From positions 1 through 28,490 of the forward strand of contig CBDHFJ010000058.1 of assembly GCA_965262315.1 (NCBI GenBank): 28,490 nucleotides of DNA. The letters are read 5' to 3'. Made by a program: the position numbers and the translations under genes. This DNA comes from JBCCFK01 sp965262315. Its GTDB lineage: Bacteria; Actinomycetota; Acidimicrobiia; Acidimicrobiales; UBA8592. A model generated the notes under the pieces. The model did not search any database and was not told the origin of the DNA. It saw only the letters and a list, made by a program, of their open reading frames with translations. This document shows positions 1 through 8,850 of this stretch, piece by piece; the first letter of the stretch is position 1; each line of letters starts with the position of its first letter.

Positions 1-35
1 CTGGCGACCTCCGTCTGCTCGGCGGACAACGTCAT
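1..35 (-). CDS. start of a probable B12 ABC transporter permease (partial)
   Basis: An ATG on the minus strand at 35 opens a frame reading MTLSAEQTEVA and runs off the left edge of the window. It begins 7 nt after the btuF stop codon (45-43), as expected for the next gene of a B12 uptake operon, where a BtuC/FecCD-type permease usually follows. Only eleven codons are visible and no good ribosome binding site is seen, so the identity rests on position alone. Confidence 0.35.
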   Translation of the reverse strand, partial: MTLSAEQTEVA

Positions 36-42
36 GGCGTGA

Positions 43-1105
43 TCAGGCGGGGACGCCTGCGTAGGCATTCAGCGCCGCCGCCATCGCCTCGACCAGATCG
101 GGGATGCGTGGGCCCCAGCGACTGGCGATGTCGGTGTCGAGCTCGATGATCTGACCAGTCGTCACCGCGGTGAGCGCGTCCCAGCCCGGTCGGGCAGCCA
201 CGGTCTCGGCGCTCTCCCCGTAGAGCACGTCGCCGAGGAAGATCATGTCGGGGTCGGCTTCGAGGATGTACTCGGCCGACAGCTGCGGGAAGCCGAAGCC
301 CTCCTCGTCGGCGGGGTCCCGCGATGTTCTCCACCCCGAACAGTGCGTACAGCTGCCCGATGAAGGTGGTCGACGTGGAGCTGAACAGGTCGAAGCTGAC
401 CTCGTGGAAGATCGATGGAGGCGTCTCGAAGGGCTCGACCGATGCCACGGCCGCGTCGATGCGGATCTGCATGTCGGCGACGACCGCCGCTGCCTCGGCG
501 ACGTGGCCGGTGGCGGCGCCGGTCTGTTCGATCTGGGCGTAGGCATCGTCCAGGCTGGAGGCGGTCCCGTGCAGGATCGTGGGGACACCCAGTGCGTCGA
601 GACCGGCGATGACGTCGCCGGGGTCGAAGCTCAGGATCACCAGGTCGGGCTCGAACTCGGCGATGGCCTCCACACTCGGGGTGAAGCCCGACAGCTCGGT
701 GACCGGTGCTTCGGGCGGGAAGTTCGACAGGCTGTCGACGGCGATGACCTGGTCGCCGGCGCCGATGGCGAACAGCGTCTCGGTGGCGACGGTCGAGATC
801 GACACGATGCGCTCCGGACGATCCTCGATCGTCACCTCGCCGTTGCCGGCAGCGATGGTGACGGGGAACGCGTCGGCCGGTTCGTCGGCGACCTCGCCTT
901 CCACGGGGTCCTCCGTCGACTCCTCTTCCATGGACTCCTCGGCCGGCGCCTCTTCTGCGGGCTCTTCCTCCCCAGGCGCCTCCGCGGCGGTCTCCTCTTG
1001 GACGGCGCCGGTGGCCACGGCGTCGTCGTCGTCATCTCCGCCACAGGCGGCAGCCACGAGCGCCAACGCCAACAGCAGGGCGAGCAGGGTCTTCGGGGAC
1101 TTCAT
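43..1105 (-). CDS. btuF: cobalamin-binding lipoprotein BtuF, ABC transporter (one frameshift)
   Basis: This is a substrate-binding lipoprotein of the Peripla_BP_2 (BtuF/FecB) family, probably capturing vitamin B12 outside the membrane. The ATG at 1105 follows a GAGGAG ribosome site. A hydrophobic signal ends in a lipobox with Cys21 and is followed by poly-Asp and a Glu/Ala-rich linker to about residue 90. The binding domain then starts near RPERIVSIS, with the typical LGVPTI and DPDMIFL segments. The reading frame shifts within the CCC run at 318-320. Removing one base joins ..VENIA to DPADEEGFG.. and restores a protein of 353 residues ending at 43, a normal length for the family. The cobalamin riboswitch directly upstream is the main reason for choosing B12 over iron-siderophore or heme. 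The frameshift is more likely sequencing error than decay, because both halves are well conserved. Confidence 0.82.
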
Positions 1106-1161
1106 GGGTTCTCCTCTCTGTCGAGGCCGATGGGCAGTCGTCGACAGGGCGAACCCTCTCT

Positions 1162-1192
1162 GACGAACCCCTCCTCCTCGGGATGGTTCGTC
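1162..1192 (-). promoter_or_regulatory. hairpin in the riboswitch expression platform
   Basis: A perfect 8-bp inverted repeat (GACGAACC at 1162-1169, GGTTCGTC at 1185-1192) lies immediately downstream of the cobalamin aptamer on the minus strand and about 60 nt before the btuF start. Its 15-nt loop is rich in GAGG. No T-tract follows, so it is not a standard intrinsic terminator. It may be part of the switching structure that controls btuF expression. Confidence 0.5.
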
Positions 1193-1300
1193 GCAGCGGG
1201 TGAACTCGACCGGACTCGTCCCCCGACCGAGGTCGAGGGCTTCACCGTTGCGGGACAGTGCCGGGATCAAACCGGACTTCGTTTCACGCGTTGCGTGCAG
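1190..1300 (-). ncRNA. cobalamin (B12) riboswitch aptamer
   Basis: On the minus strand the leader of btuF carries the conserved core of a cobalamin aptamer. GTCCGGTTTGATCCCGG is followed by CACTGTCCCGCAACGGTGA, and about 35 nt later by GACGAGTCCGG, the position of the B12 box. GTGAA near the 5' end can pair with TTCAC after the box. The order and spacing match the Rfam cobalamin class, and the gene it precedes is a Peripla_BP_2 binding protein, which is consistent. The outer limits are estimates, with the 5' end set from the upstream -10 element. High B12 is expected to repress the operon. Confidence 0.85.
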
Positions 1301-1306
1301 CGGGCA

Positions 1307-1312
1307 ACACTA
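1307..1312 (-). promoter_or_regulatory. -10 element for the riboswitch-btuF transcript
   Basis: TAGTGT on the minus strand would place the transcription start near 1300, just before the first bases needed for the cobalamin aptamer. No convincing -35 box is visible. Confidence 0.45.
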
Positions 1313-1323
1313 CCAGCGTCCGG

Positions 1324-1329
1324 TAGCCT
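1324..1329 (+). promoter_or_regulatory. -10 element of a leaderless aldo/keto reductase transcript
   Basis: TAGCCT lies 7 nt before the ATG at 1337, so transcription should begin at or next to the start codon. No ribosome binding site is present. It lies 11 bp from the divergent btuF -10 element. Confidence 0.55.
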
Positions 1330-1336
1330 GCCCCGC

Positions 1337-2324
1337 ATGAAACCTCTCGACGATGCCAGTTGCGGCACCGTCGCCCTCGGCGGGGCCATGGAGGTGCGGC
1401 GACTCGGCTACGGAGCCATGCGGCTGACCGGGCCCGACATCGTGGGACCACCGACGGACCCGGACGCTGCTGCGCAGGTGCTTCAGGCGGGCGATCGACC
1501 TCGGCGTCAACCTCATCGACACGGCGGACGCCTACGGCCCGAACGCCAACGAGGAGTTCATCGCCGAGGTGTTGTCGCCCTACCCCGAGGGCCTGGTGAT
1601 CGCCACCAAGGGTGGCCTCACCCGGGACCTCGACGGCGACGGCACCTGGCCCACCAACGGCCACCCCGAGCACCTGAAGGCGGCGTGCGAGGGCTCGCTC
1701 CGACGGCTGCGGCTGGACACGATCGACCTGTACCAGTTCCACCGACCCGACCCTGCCGTGCCCTTCGAGGAGTCGATCGGCGCGCTGGTCGAGTTGCGCG
1801 ACCAGGGCAAGATCCACCTCATCGGCCTGTCCAACGTCACCCTCGAACAGTACGAGCAGGCGAAAACCCTCACCCCGGTCGCCTCCGTGCAGAACCGCTA
1901 CAACGTCCGAGACCGGGAGTCCGAGGCCGTGCTGCGGGCCTGCGAGGCCGACGGTGTCGCCTTCCTCCCCTTCTTCCCGCTCCAGGGGTTCGGGTTCACG
2001 TCGGGATCGAGCGCCCTCGGCGCCGTGGCCCAGACGCACGCGACCACACCCGCGCAGGTGGCACTGGCGTGGCTGCTGGCCCGATCACCGGTGATGGTGC
2101 CGATCCCCGGCACGTCCAGCCTCGCCCACCTCGAGGAGAACATCGGCGCCGCCTCGTTGACGCTGTCGGAACAGGACCTCGAACGCCTGGACGCCATCAA
2201 CCCCCGCGTGTCGGGGATGTTGGACACGTTGGCGAAGCCGCTCAGCGAGGCCGGCCGTGAACGTGTGCGTGCCGCCGCCGGCCCCCTGCGACGCCTCTGG
2301 GCCCGCCTCCGCTTCTGGGACTGA
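1337..2324 (+). CDS. aldo/keto reductase (one frameshift)
   Basis: NADPH-dependent aldo/keto reductase of the TIM-barrel superfamily, reducing aldehydes or ketones in the cytoplasm; the substrate is unknown. The N-terminus (MKPLDDASCG.., then MEVRRLGYGAMRLTGP) is in the frame of the ATG at 1337, and the rest is one base out of frame. Deleting one base near 1482-1483 (a TT pair) gives ..AQVLRRAIDLGVNLIDTADAYGP.., which is canonical for the family. The catalytic tetrad is visible: Asp and Tyr in DTADAYGP, Lys in VIATKGG and His in QFHRPDP. The C-terminal cofactor segment VPIPGTSSLAHLEEN is intact. The repaired protein has about 328 residues, a normal length. Frameshift error is more likely than a real pseudogene. 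Confidence 0.85.
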
Positions 2325-2330
2325 GCGGGC

Positions 2331-2351
2331 CCGCTCCCCGGGCTGGAGCGG
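2331..2351. terminator. hairpin between convergent genes
   Basis: CCGCTCC and GGAGCGG form a perfect 7-bp stem around a 7-nt loop in the 29-bp gap between the reductase stop and the aapP stop. The 14-bp palindrome GAGCGGGCCCGCTC overlaps its left side. No T-tract is present on either side, so termination efficiency is uncertain. Confidence 0.45.
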
Positions 2352-2353
2352 CG

Positions 2354-3129
<776 letters not shown>

Positions 3130-3133
<4 letters not shown>

Positions 3134-4569
3134 CGAACTCCAACTCCCAGTCTGGTCTCGATGCGGCGGCTCTCCTTCGACATGGTGTAGGCGAAGGCCC
3201 AGTAGCCGACTGCGATGAACATGTAGGTGACCGACGCCAGGCCCTTGCCGACGAACTCGGTCTGGGCGTTTGCGACATCCGACACCCGGAGGAACTCGAG
3301 GATGCCGATGATCGACAACAGCGAGGTGTCCTTGAAGAGGGCGATGAACTGCCCGACCATCGCCGGGATCACGGCACGCAGCGCCTGCGGCAGCACGATC
3401 AGGCGCTGGAGCGCCCCGGCCGACAGCCCCAGGGCCTGCGCGGCCTCGGTCTGGCCCTTCGGCACGGCTTGCAGGCCGCCGCGGACGATCTCGGCGACGT
3501 AGGCGGCGGAGAAGCCCATGATCACGATGACGGCCAACGTCAGATCGGCGGGCCGTTCGAACCCGAGCGGCAGGAACAGCGGCAGCATCAGGTTCGAGAA
3601 CAGCAGCAGCGAGATCAGCGGCACGCCGCGGATGAACTCGATGAACAGCACCGAGGCCGTCTTGATGACCGGCAGGTTCGATCGCCGACCGAGCGCCAGC
3701 AGGATGCCGAAGGGCATCCCGAGGGTCACGCCCACGACGGCGGTGAACAGGGTGATGTGGAGGCCGCCCCAGTCCTCCCAGCCGAAGCCGTCGAGCGGGA
3801 TGGCGACCTCGATCAGGAACACCACCACGGCCGCGACCAGCGGGATTCCCCAGCGCTGCGCTCGCCCTGCGAGCGTGGCCGGCAGGTCTCGGCGGCCCAT
3901 CTCGCTGAGCCCCCAGAGGAAGACGATAAGGCCGAGAACGTAGCCGCCCAGCCGGGACGTCCCCGCCAGGGCCAGGATGCCGATCACGAAGATCATGGCG
4001 GCGATGTAGGTCGCTCGCTCCCGAACCGCAGCGGGCAGCCGCCACCCCGTCTCGCGCATGACGAACACGATCACGAAGGCCAGCGCCAGCCCGAGGAACG
4101 GCAGCACGGTGCGAGCGAAGGAGACGAAGAAGACCGTCACCGCGATGATCGCCCAGAAGCGCCGGATCAGGCTCCACCACGACTCCTTGGCCGCCGGCAA
4201 CTCTTGGGAGATCGCCCGGTCGTAGGCGTTGTGGGCCATGGCACCGGACACGAACGCTGCGCCGCCGAGCAGGATGTAGCCCGACACCCATGGACGCCAC
4301 AGCTCCTCTCGTGGGAACTGGCCGATCATGAAGATGCGCAGGTTGGTCCGGATGATCTTGAAGTCGGCGTCGATCACCCACCCGATGGCCCACCACAGCG
4401 CGAGCAGGCCGACCAGGCCGACGATCACCGAGATGATCGAGTTCTTCACGTCGCTGAACAGGTTGACCCGAAGCCACTCGCCGGGAGGCAGCTTCTGGCT
4501 TGGCGCCCCTTCGGCCTCGGCGACCGCCTGCATGAGCTCGGCGTCGCCGGCAGAGAATCCGTCAGCCAT
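3130..4569 (-). CDS. aapM: general amino-acid ABC transporter permease AapM
   Basis: A membrane subunit of a general L-amino-acid importer, 479 residues with multiple membrane segments. The C-terminal half is the HisM-type permease domain, with the EAA loop EIVRGGLQAVPKGQTEAA and the downstream SAGALQRLIVLPQALRAVIP that contacts the ATPase. The N-terminal half adds further predicted membrane helices with a charged loop, as in AapM/YhdY rather than the short HisM/GlnP proteins. The ATG at 4569 starts 3 nt after the aapQ stop, and the gene ends by overlapping aapP by 4 nt. The two permeases differ in sequence and are expected to form a heterodimer. Confidence 0.9.
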
Positions 4570-4572
4570 GGC

Positions 4573-5859
4573 TCACCTCCCCACGATCTCGAGTCGACGA
4601 TTGATGAGGTTGCCGATGGCCGAGAGCAGCAGCGACAACGTGAGGTACAGCAACATGAGGATCAGGATGAGCTGCGGTGCCGGCTGCGACTGACCGAACA
4701 GGTTGTTGGTCACTGCGGTGAGCTCGGCGAAGCCGATGGCGATCGCCAGCGACGTGTTCTTCGAGTAGTTCAGGAACTGGTTGATCAGCGGCGGGAACGC
4801 GATCCGCATGGCCTGGGGCAGGATCACGTAGCGGTAGCGCTGGAAGGCCGAGAGGGCCAGGGCGTTGGCGGCCTCGACCTGGCCCTTGTGGACCGCGAGG
4901 ATCGAGCCACGCACGATCTCGGAGATGTGGGTGGCGGTGTAGACCACCAGGGCGACCATGACCGCGGCGTAGGGCATCTGCATGCGGATGCCGCCCTCGT
5001 AGACGCGGCCGGCTTCGTCCAGGGTGGGCTTGGAGAGCTCGAGTGGTCCGCCCAGTGCCAGCCACGCCACCACGGCGATGCCGGCGAAGGTGCCGAAGCC
5101 CCAGAGGACCCGGCGATGGGGGGCACCGGTCTCGTTGAACACCCTGGTCCGCCAGATCCCCACGACGACGGCGGCGACGATGCCAACTACCAGGATCCAG
5201 CGATAGACGGACCAGTTGTCCTGACCGGCGAAGGACGGAAAGGCGAAACGTGAGTTGTTGAAGATGAACCAGCCACCGAGGGGCCGCCACGCCTCCTGGG
5301 ACCGGGGGAAGCCGTTCAGGAACACGGCGCCCCAGAACAAGACGATCACCACCAGCGGCGGGATGTTGCGGAAGAACTCCACGTAGCCGGTGGCGATCTT
5401 TCGCAGCAGCCAGTTCGACGACAGTCGGGCGATGCCCACGAGCGTGCCGAGCAACAGCGCCAGCGGGATGCCCACGATGATGATGCGGATGGTGTTGAAG
5501 AAGCCGGCGGTGATGGCCTCTCCGACGGTGTCGCCGGCCGAGAGCGGGTTGTCGGCAATGGTGATGCCGGCCGGCTGGTCCAGGAAGTCGAACGACAGAT
5601 CGAGGCCGATCTGGTCGGTGCGATCCAGGAAGTTGCCCCGGAAGTAGTTGATGACCACCACCAACGCGACCAGGAACACGACCTGGGCGGCGATGGCGAT
5701 GGCCTTGACGTCGCGCCACAACGGCGGCTGGCTCGCGTCGTCCTTGAGCCGCGCCCGCTCCTGGAACAGGCGCACGATGTCGAGCAGCAGTCGGCCCACC
5801 ACGTAGGCGACGATCCCGACCAGTGCGATAGCCAGGACCCACAGCAATACGGAGATCAC
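4573..5859 (-). CDS. aapQ: general amino-acid ABC transporter permease AapQ
   Basis: First permease of the Aap-type importer, 428 residues. The start is taken as GTG at 5859 (VISVLLWVLAIALVGI), because GGAGGGGGAG ends 8 nt upstream. A longer open frame to 5961 exists but would overlap the terminator hairpin and has no membrane-protein character. Residues near the N-terminus form two hydrophobic helices. A large periplasmic-type loop (LDLSFDFLDQPAGITI, then FRNIPPLVVIVLFWG) is typical of AapQ. The EAA motif is EIVRGSILAVHKGQVEAANALALS. It is separated from aapJ by an intrinsic terminator and packed tightly against aapM. Confidence 0.9.
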   Translation of the reverse strand: MISVLLWVLAIALVGIVAYVVGRLLLDIVRLFQERARLKDDASQPPLWRDVKAIAIAAQVVFLVALVVVINYFRGNFLDRTDQIGLDLSFDFLDQPAGITIADNPLSAGDTVGEAITAGFFNTIRIIIVGIPLALLLGTLVGIARLSSNWLLRKIATGYVEFFRNIPPLVVIVLFWGAVFLNGFPRSQEAWRPLGGWFIFNNSRFAFPSFAGQDNWSVYRWILVVGIVAAVVVGIWRTRVFNETGAPHRRVLWGFGTFAGIAVVAWLALGGPLELSKPTLDEAGRVYEGGIRMQMPYAAVMVALVVYTATHISEIVRGSILAVHKGQVEAANALALSAFQRYRYVILPQAMRIAFPPLINQFLNYSKNTSLAIAIGFAELTAVTNNLFGQSQPAPQLILILMLLYLTLSLLLSAIGNLINRRLEIVGR

Positions 5860-5910
5860 GACGTGTTCTCCCCCTCCGGAACTCGTCGACCCGGCGCCTG
5901 CGCGCCGTGC

Positions 5911-5958
5911 CGAAAAAGCTAGAAGGGGTGGGCTGGTTTCGTCCAACCCACCCCTTCT
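5911..5958 (-). terminator. intrinsic terminator between aapJ and aapQ
   Basis: A perfect 12-bp inverted repeat (AGAAGGGGTGGG at 5921-5932 and its complement at 5947-5958) can extend by a further 3 bp after one mismatch. On the minus strand it is followed by AGCTTTTTC (T5 at 5917-5913). Position and form indicate partial termination after aapJ, so that binding protein is made in excess over permease. Confidence 0.85.
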
Positions 5959-6009
5959 CACAGCATCCCTGCCCTCCCCGGACGGGGTGGCAGGCGGTTG
6001 ATCAGAGGA

Positions 6010-7209
6010 TCAGCGGAACGGCGGCACGTACTGCAGACCACCGTTGGTCCACAGGTCGTTCGGGCTGCCGGCCAGCGTCAGACCGATCGGGCCGAGGTTC
6101 CGGTTGAAGATCTCCTCGTAGTTGCCCACCTGGCTGATGATGTTCGAGGCGAAGTCGGTGGGAAGACCCAGGCCGACCTCGGCGATGGCCTCGTTGCCCT
6201 CATCGTCGGTGATGGGCAGACCCAGGAACCGACGGATGTTCGAGTCCTCGCTGTCGGCGAAGTCGCCGATGTTCTCCGAGGTGATGCCGAACTCCCACGC
6301 CTGAATGGTGGCCATGGTGGCCCAGTTCACGATCTGCGCCCACTGGGTGTCACCGTCGGCGACGACCGGACCCAGCGGCTCCTTGGAGATGATCTCCGGG
6401 AGGATCGAGGTGTCGATGTCCATGTTCGCGGCGAAGGCGGCGAGCTGGGAGGCGTCCGAGGTCCAGACCTCGCACTGGCCGGCCTGGAAGGCCGGGTTCA
6501 GCTCGTCGTTCGACTCGAACTCGACCGCGGTGAACGGGATGCCGAGGTCGCCGAGCACCGCATTGAGGTTCAGCAGCGTCGTGGTGCCCTGGAGCACACA
6601 GATCGAGGCGTTGGCCACGTCGTCGAGGCTGGCGATCCCGCTGTCGGCGCGGACCATGAAGCCCTGACCGTCGTAGAAGGTCGTGTGCAGGAAGGTGGCC
6701 TGCTCGTTGCCGTCACGGCTGGCGGTCCAGGTGGTGTTGCGGATCAGGACGTCGATCTCGCCGGACTGCAGGGTCGGGAAGCGCTGCGCCGCCACCAGGG
6801 GCGTCACGTTGATCGCTTCGGCGTCGCCGAGCACGGCGGCGGCGATGACCTTGCAGAAGTCGATGTCGAAGCCGCTGAAGTCACCCTCGGCGTCGACGAT
6901 GCCGAAACCGGGCAGGGTGTCGTTGCCGCCACATTCGAGGACCCCGGCGTCGAGGACCTTCTGGAGGACACTCCCGTCCTGGGTCAGGGTCACGGTGTCG
7001 TCGTCGCCACCGTCGTCGGCGGCTGCGCCGTCGTCGTCACCGCTCGAGTCGTCGCCCGAGCCGTCGTCGCCGGTCCCACCATCGTCTTCGGTGGTGGCAC
7101 CGTCGTCGCCGCCGGCCGAGTCGTCGTCGTCCCCGCCGCAGGCCGCGGCAATCAGGGTGAACGCGAACAGCACGGCAAGCAGCTTGAAGAGCATGCTCTT
7201 GCTGGTCAT
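6010..7209 (-). CDS. aapJ: general amino-acid ABC transporter substrate-binding lipoprotein
   Basis: Extracytoplasmic binding protein of the SBP_bac_3 family, 399 residues. The ATG at 7209 follows GGAGGAG. A signal sequence ends at the lipobox IAAAC (Cys24), then a Gly/Asp-rich linker runs to about residue 70. The mature domain begins with VLECGGNDTLPGFG, and later FDIDFCKVIAAAV, VDVLIRNTTWT-like and PFTAVEF segments are seen. The ending NDLWTNGGLQYVPPFR is very close to AapJ-type proteins and distinguishes it from glutamine- or histidine-specific proteins. It is the promoter-proximal gene of the operon, and the terminator that follows should make it the most abundant product. It probably binds a range of L-amino acids. 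The exact substrates cannot be read from sequence. Confidence 0.93.
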   Translation of the reverse strand: MTSKSMLFKLLAVLFAFTLIAAACGGDDDDSAGGDDGATTEDDGGTGDDGSGDDSSGDDDGAAADDGGDDDTVTLTQDGSVLQKVLDAGVLECGGNDTLPGFGIVDAEGDFSGFDIDFCKVIAAAVLGDAEAINVTPLVAAQRFPTLQSGEIDVLIRNTTWTASRDGNEQATFLHTTFYDGQGFMVRADSGIASLDDVANASICVLQGTTTLLNLNAVLGDLGIPFTAVEFESNDELNPAFQAGQCEVWTSDASQLAAFAANMDIDTSILPEIISKEPLGPVVADGDTQWAQIVNWATMATIQAWEFGITSENIGDFADSEDSNIRRFLGLPITDDEGNEAIAEVGLGLPTDFASNIISQVGNYEEIFNRNLGPIGLTLAGSPNDLWTNGGLQYVPPFR

Positions 7210-7295
7210 TGGGTCTCTCCTCCCGCACCGGCGAAACGTCGTGTCAGTGGGTGGCTTCGGTCGAACACACCCTCACTGCCGGTGACAAGGACGCG

Positions 7296-7323
7296 ACCCT
7301 AGTGGCTCCGCCAGGGTGCGCAA
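7296..7323 (-). promoter_or_regulatory. promoter of the aapJQMP operon
   Basis: On the minus strand TTGCGC (7323-7318) and TAGGGT (7301-7296) are separated by 16 bp. The predicted start lies about 80 nt before the aapJ ATG. The leader contains a short imperfect hairpin (CAGTG.../...CACTG, about 7239-7278). Confidence 0.5.
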
Positions 7324-7416
7324 CACCTGCACGTTGCGATTTTGTTACCACCGGGTCACCCATTCGTGACCTCGACCTGTCGTCCGCCGTTGGCCAGTCG
7401 ACGCCGTTCGTGCACC

Positions 7417-7444
7417 CTGACCCCGCGAACAGCCCTGCTACCTT
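7417..7444 (+). promoter_or_regulatory. promoter of the cell-wall amidase gene, leaderless
   Basis: CTGACC (7417-7422), a 16-bp spacer and TACCTT (7439-7444) lie 7 nt before the GTG at 7452. The arrangement supports this GTG over the longer upstream open frame. Confidence 0.55.
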
Positions 7445-7451
7445 GCGACCC

Positions 7452-8714
7452 GTGGCGTCCCCCCGTGCCCGATTCACCTGGTCGCTCTGTGCCCTCGGCC
7501 TGGCGTTGGCCCTGGTCGGTGCCATCGCGGTCGGCGTCGGCGACGTGGCACCCACGCCGGCCACCCCGGTGCCCGACGACCCCCGGCCGGTGCCCCCTGC
7601 CGAGGCCGCCGGCCGGCTCGAATCCGTGGTCGTCGACAACGGGTCCGTCACGGTGAGCGGCTGGGCCGTCGACCTCGACCGCCCGGACGCCGACCGGGTC
7701 CGGGTGAGCATCGACGGGGACTTCGTCGGCACCTTCGACGCCGACCAGACCCGCATCGACGTCGGCGCGGCGCTCGGGAGCGGAGCGAACCACGGCTTCG
7801 AGACCACCGTGCCGCTGGCCGGCGACGCCCCCCAGACGCTCTGCGTCCACACCGCTCCCGACGACGACCTGGTGGCGTGCACCCGCGTCGCCGGGGAGTC
7901 GCATCTCGGCGTGCTGATCACCGAGCGGAACATCATGGTCGAGGTCCTCGAGGTGTTGCCCGGCGACGCCGGCTACCGCGTCCTCACCCCGTGCGGCAAC
8001 GAGGCCACCGTCGCCGACGGCGAGCGGATCCGCACCACGCAGATCCTGATCGACCCGGGCCACGGCGGCTCCGAGGTGGCCGCGGTCGGGCCGAACGGGC
8101 TCGGCGAGAAGACGCTGAACCTGGACGTCGCCAAGCGCACCGCCGACGCGCTCCGCGAGCGCGGCTACGAGGTCGAGCTGACCCGGACCCGCGACATCCG
8201 GATCCCCATCGCGGTGCGGGCGGGGCTCGCCAATGCGCTGGAGCCCGACATCTTCCTGTCGCTGCACCACAACGGTGGGGCGCTGGCCCGCAGCTCCGTG
8301 CCCGGGACCCAGGTGTACTACCAGCACGACGACACCGAAGCGCGCCGCCTGGCGGGGATCCTGTACGAGGAGATGTTCGCCGCGGCGCTCCGCTTCCCCA
8401 CCGCCTGGGTGGGGAACGCGCTCGACGGCGTGAGCACTCGGCTCAACGACGAGGGCACCGACTTCTACGGCATCCACCGCCGCACCCCCGAGGTCACGTC
8501 GATCATCACCGAGTTCCTCTGGCTGTCCAACGGCGCAGAGGCCGCCCTCCTGGCGCGCGACGACGTGAAGGACGCCGAGGCCGTCGCCATCGCCACCGGC
8601 ATCGACCGCTGGTACCGGTCGACCCATCGCGGATCCGGGTACCTGGCCCCCTTCGTCGACACGTTCGACTCGGGCGGCGGCGGCTTCGAGGGCTGCGTGG
8701 ATCCGGCTCTCTGA
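7452..8714 (+). CDS. membrane-anchored N-acetylmuramoyl-L-alanine amidase
   Basis: Zinc-dependent peptidoglycan amidase (Amidase_3), 420 residues, cleaving the bond between N-acetylmuramic acid and L-Ala outside the membrane. Residues 9-30 form a signal anchor, and 32-50 are a Pro-rich stalk. Residues 55-148 resemble a small beta domain seen in actinobacterial surface proteins (VTVSGWAVDLDRPDADRVRVSIDG.., NHGFETTV). The catalytic domain starts near residue 196: DPGHGG (His204), GEKTLNLD (Glu219), SLHHNGG (His272 or His273) and ITEFLWLSN (Glu354) give the two His, one Glu zinc ligands and the catalytic Glu. The usual SLHAN motif reads SLHHNG here. The GTG at 7452 is chosen because it sits 7 nt from a -10 box and opens the signal sequence. 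It is transcribed divergently from aapJ. Confidence 0.88.
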   Translation: MASPRARFTWSLCALGLALALVGAIAVGVGDVAPTPATPVPDDPRPVPPAEAAGRLESVVVDNGSVTVSGWAVDLDRPDADRVRVSIDGDFVGTFDADQTRIDVGAALGSGANHGFETTVPLAGDAPQTLCVHTAPDDDLVACTRVAGESHLGVLITERNIMVEVLEVLPGDAGYRVLTPCGNEATVADGERIRTTQILIDPGHGGSEVAAVGPNGLGEKTLNLDVAKRTADALRERGYEVELTRTRDIRIPIAVRAGLANALEPDIFLSLHHNGGALARSSVPGTQVYYQHDDTEARRLAGILYEEMFAAALRFPTAWVGNALDGVSTRLNDEGTDFYGIHRRTPEVTSIITEFLWLSNGAEAALLARDDVKDAEAVAIATGIDRWYRSTHRGSGYLAPFVDTFDSGGGGFEGCVDPAL

Positions 8715-8838
8715 TCGGCGGAGCACCGGCTTCCGCGGGAAGCTGCCCCCTGGAACTCCCCACCGCTCCGGTGTGAACAGCGGGTGAACAGGGACGGATC
8801 CGGGCCGCAACGGGCGGTCCGGGCCGCGGGCAGGCGGA

Positions 8839-8844
8839 TACCCT
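8839..8844 (+). promoter_or_regulatory. -10 element of a leaderless serB transcript
   Basis: TACCCT ends 6 nt before the GTG at 8851. No ribosome binding site lies in between, and no clear -35 box is visible. Confidence 0.5.
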
Positions 8845-8850
8845 GGGCCC

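Noticed and set aside
245..2260. 671-codon open frame on the plus strand across btuF and the aldo/keto reductase
   Set aside because: It is open only because stop codons are rare in GC-rich DNA. It runs antisense to btuF and leaves the reductase frame after the frameshift. Only the part from 1337 to about 1482 codes.
3469..5253. 594-codon plus-strand frame opposite aapM and aapQ
   Set aside because: Its translation is Gln/Arg/Asp/His-rich shadow sequence, with no family resemblance, opposite two well-supported permease genes.
4573..5961. Longer aapQ starting at 5961
   Set aside because: The extra 34 residues are encoded by the terminator hairpin and spacer, and the GTG at 5859 has a good ribosome site.
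7209..7451. N-terminal extension of the amidase from ATG 7209
   Set aside because: It would place 81 unrelated residues before the signal anchor and cover both divergent promoters.
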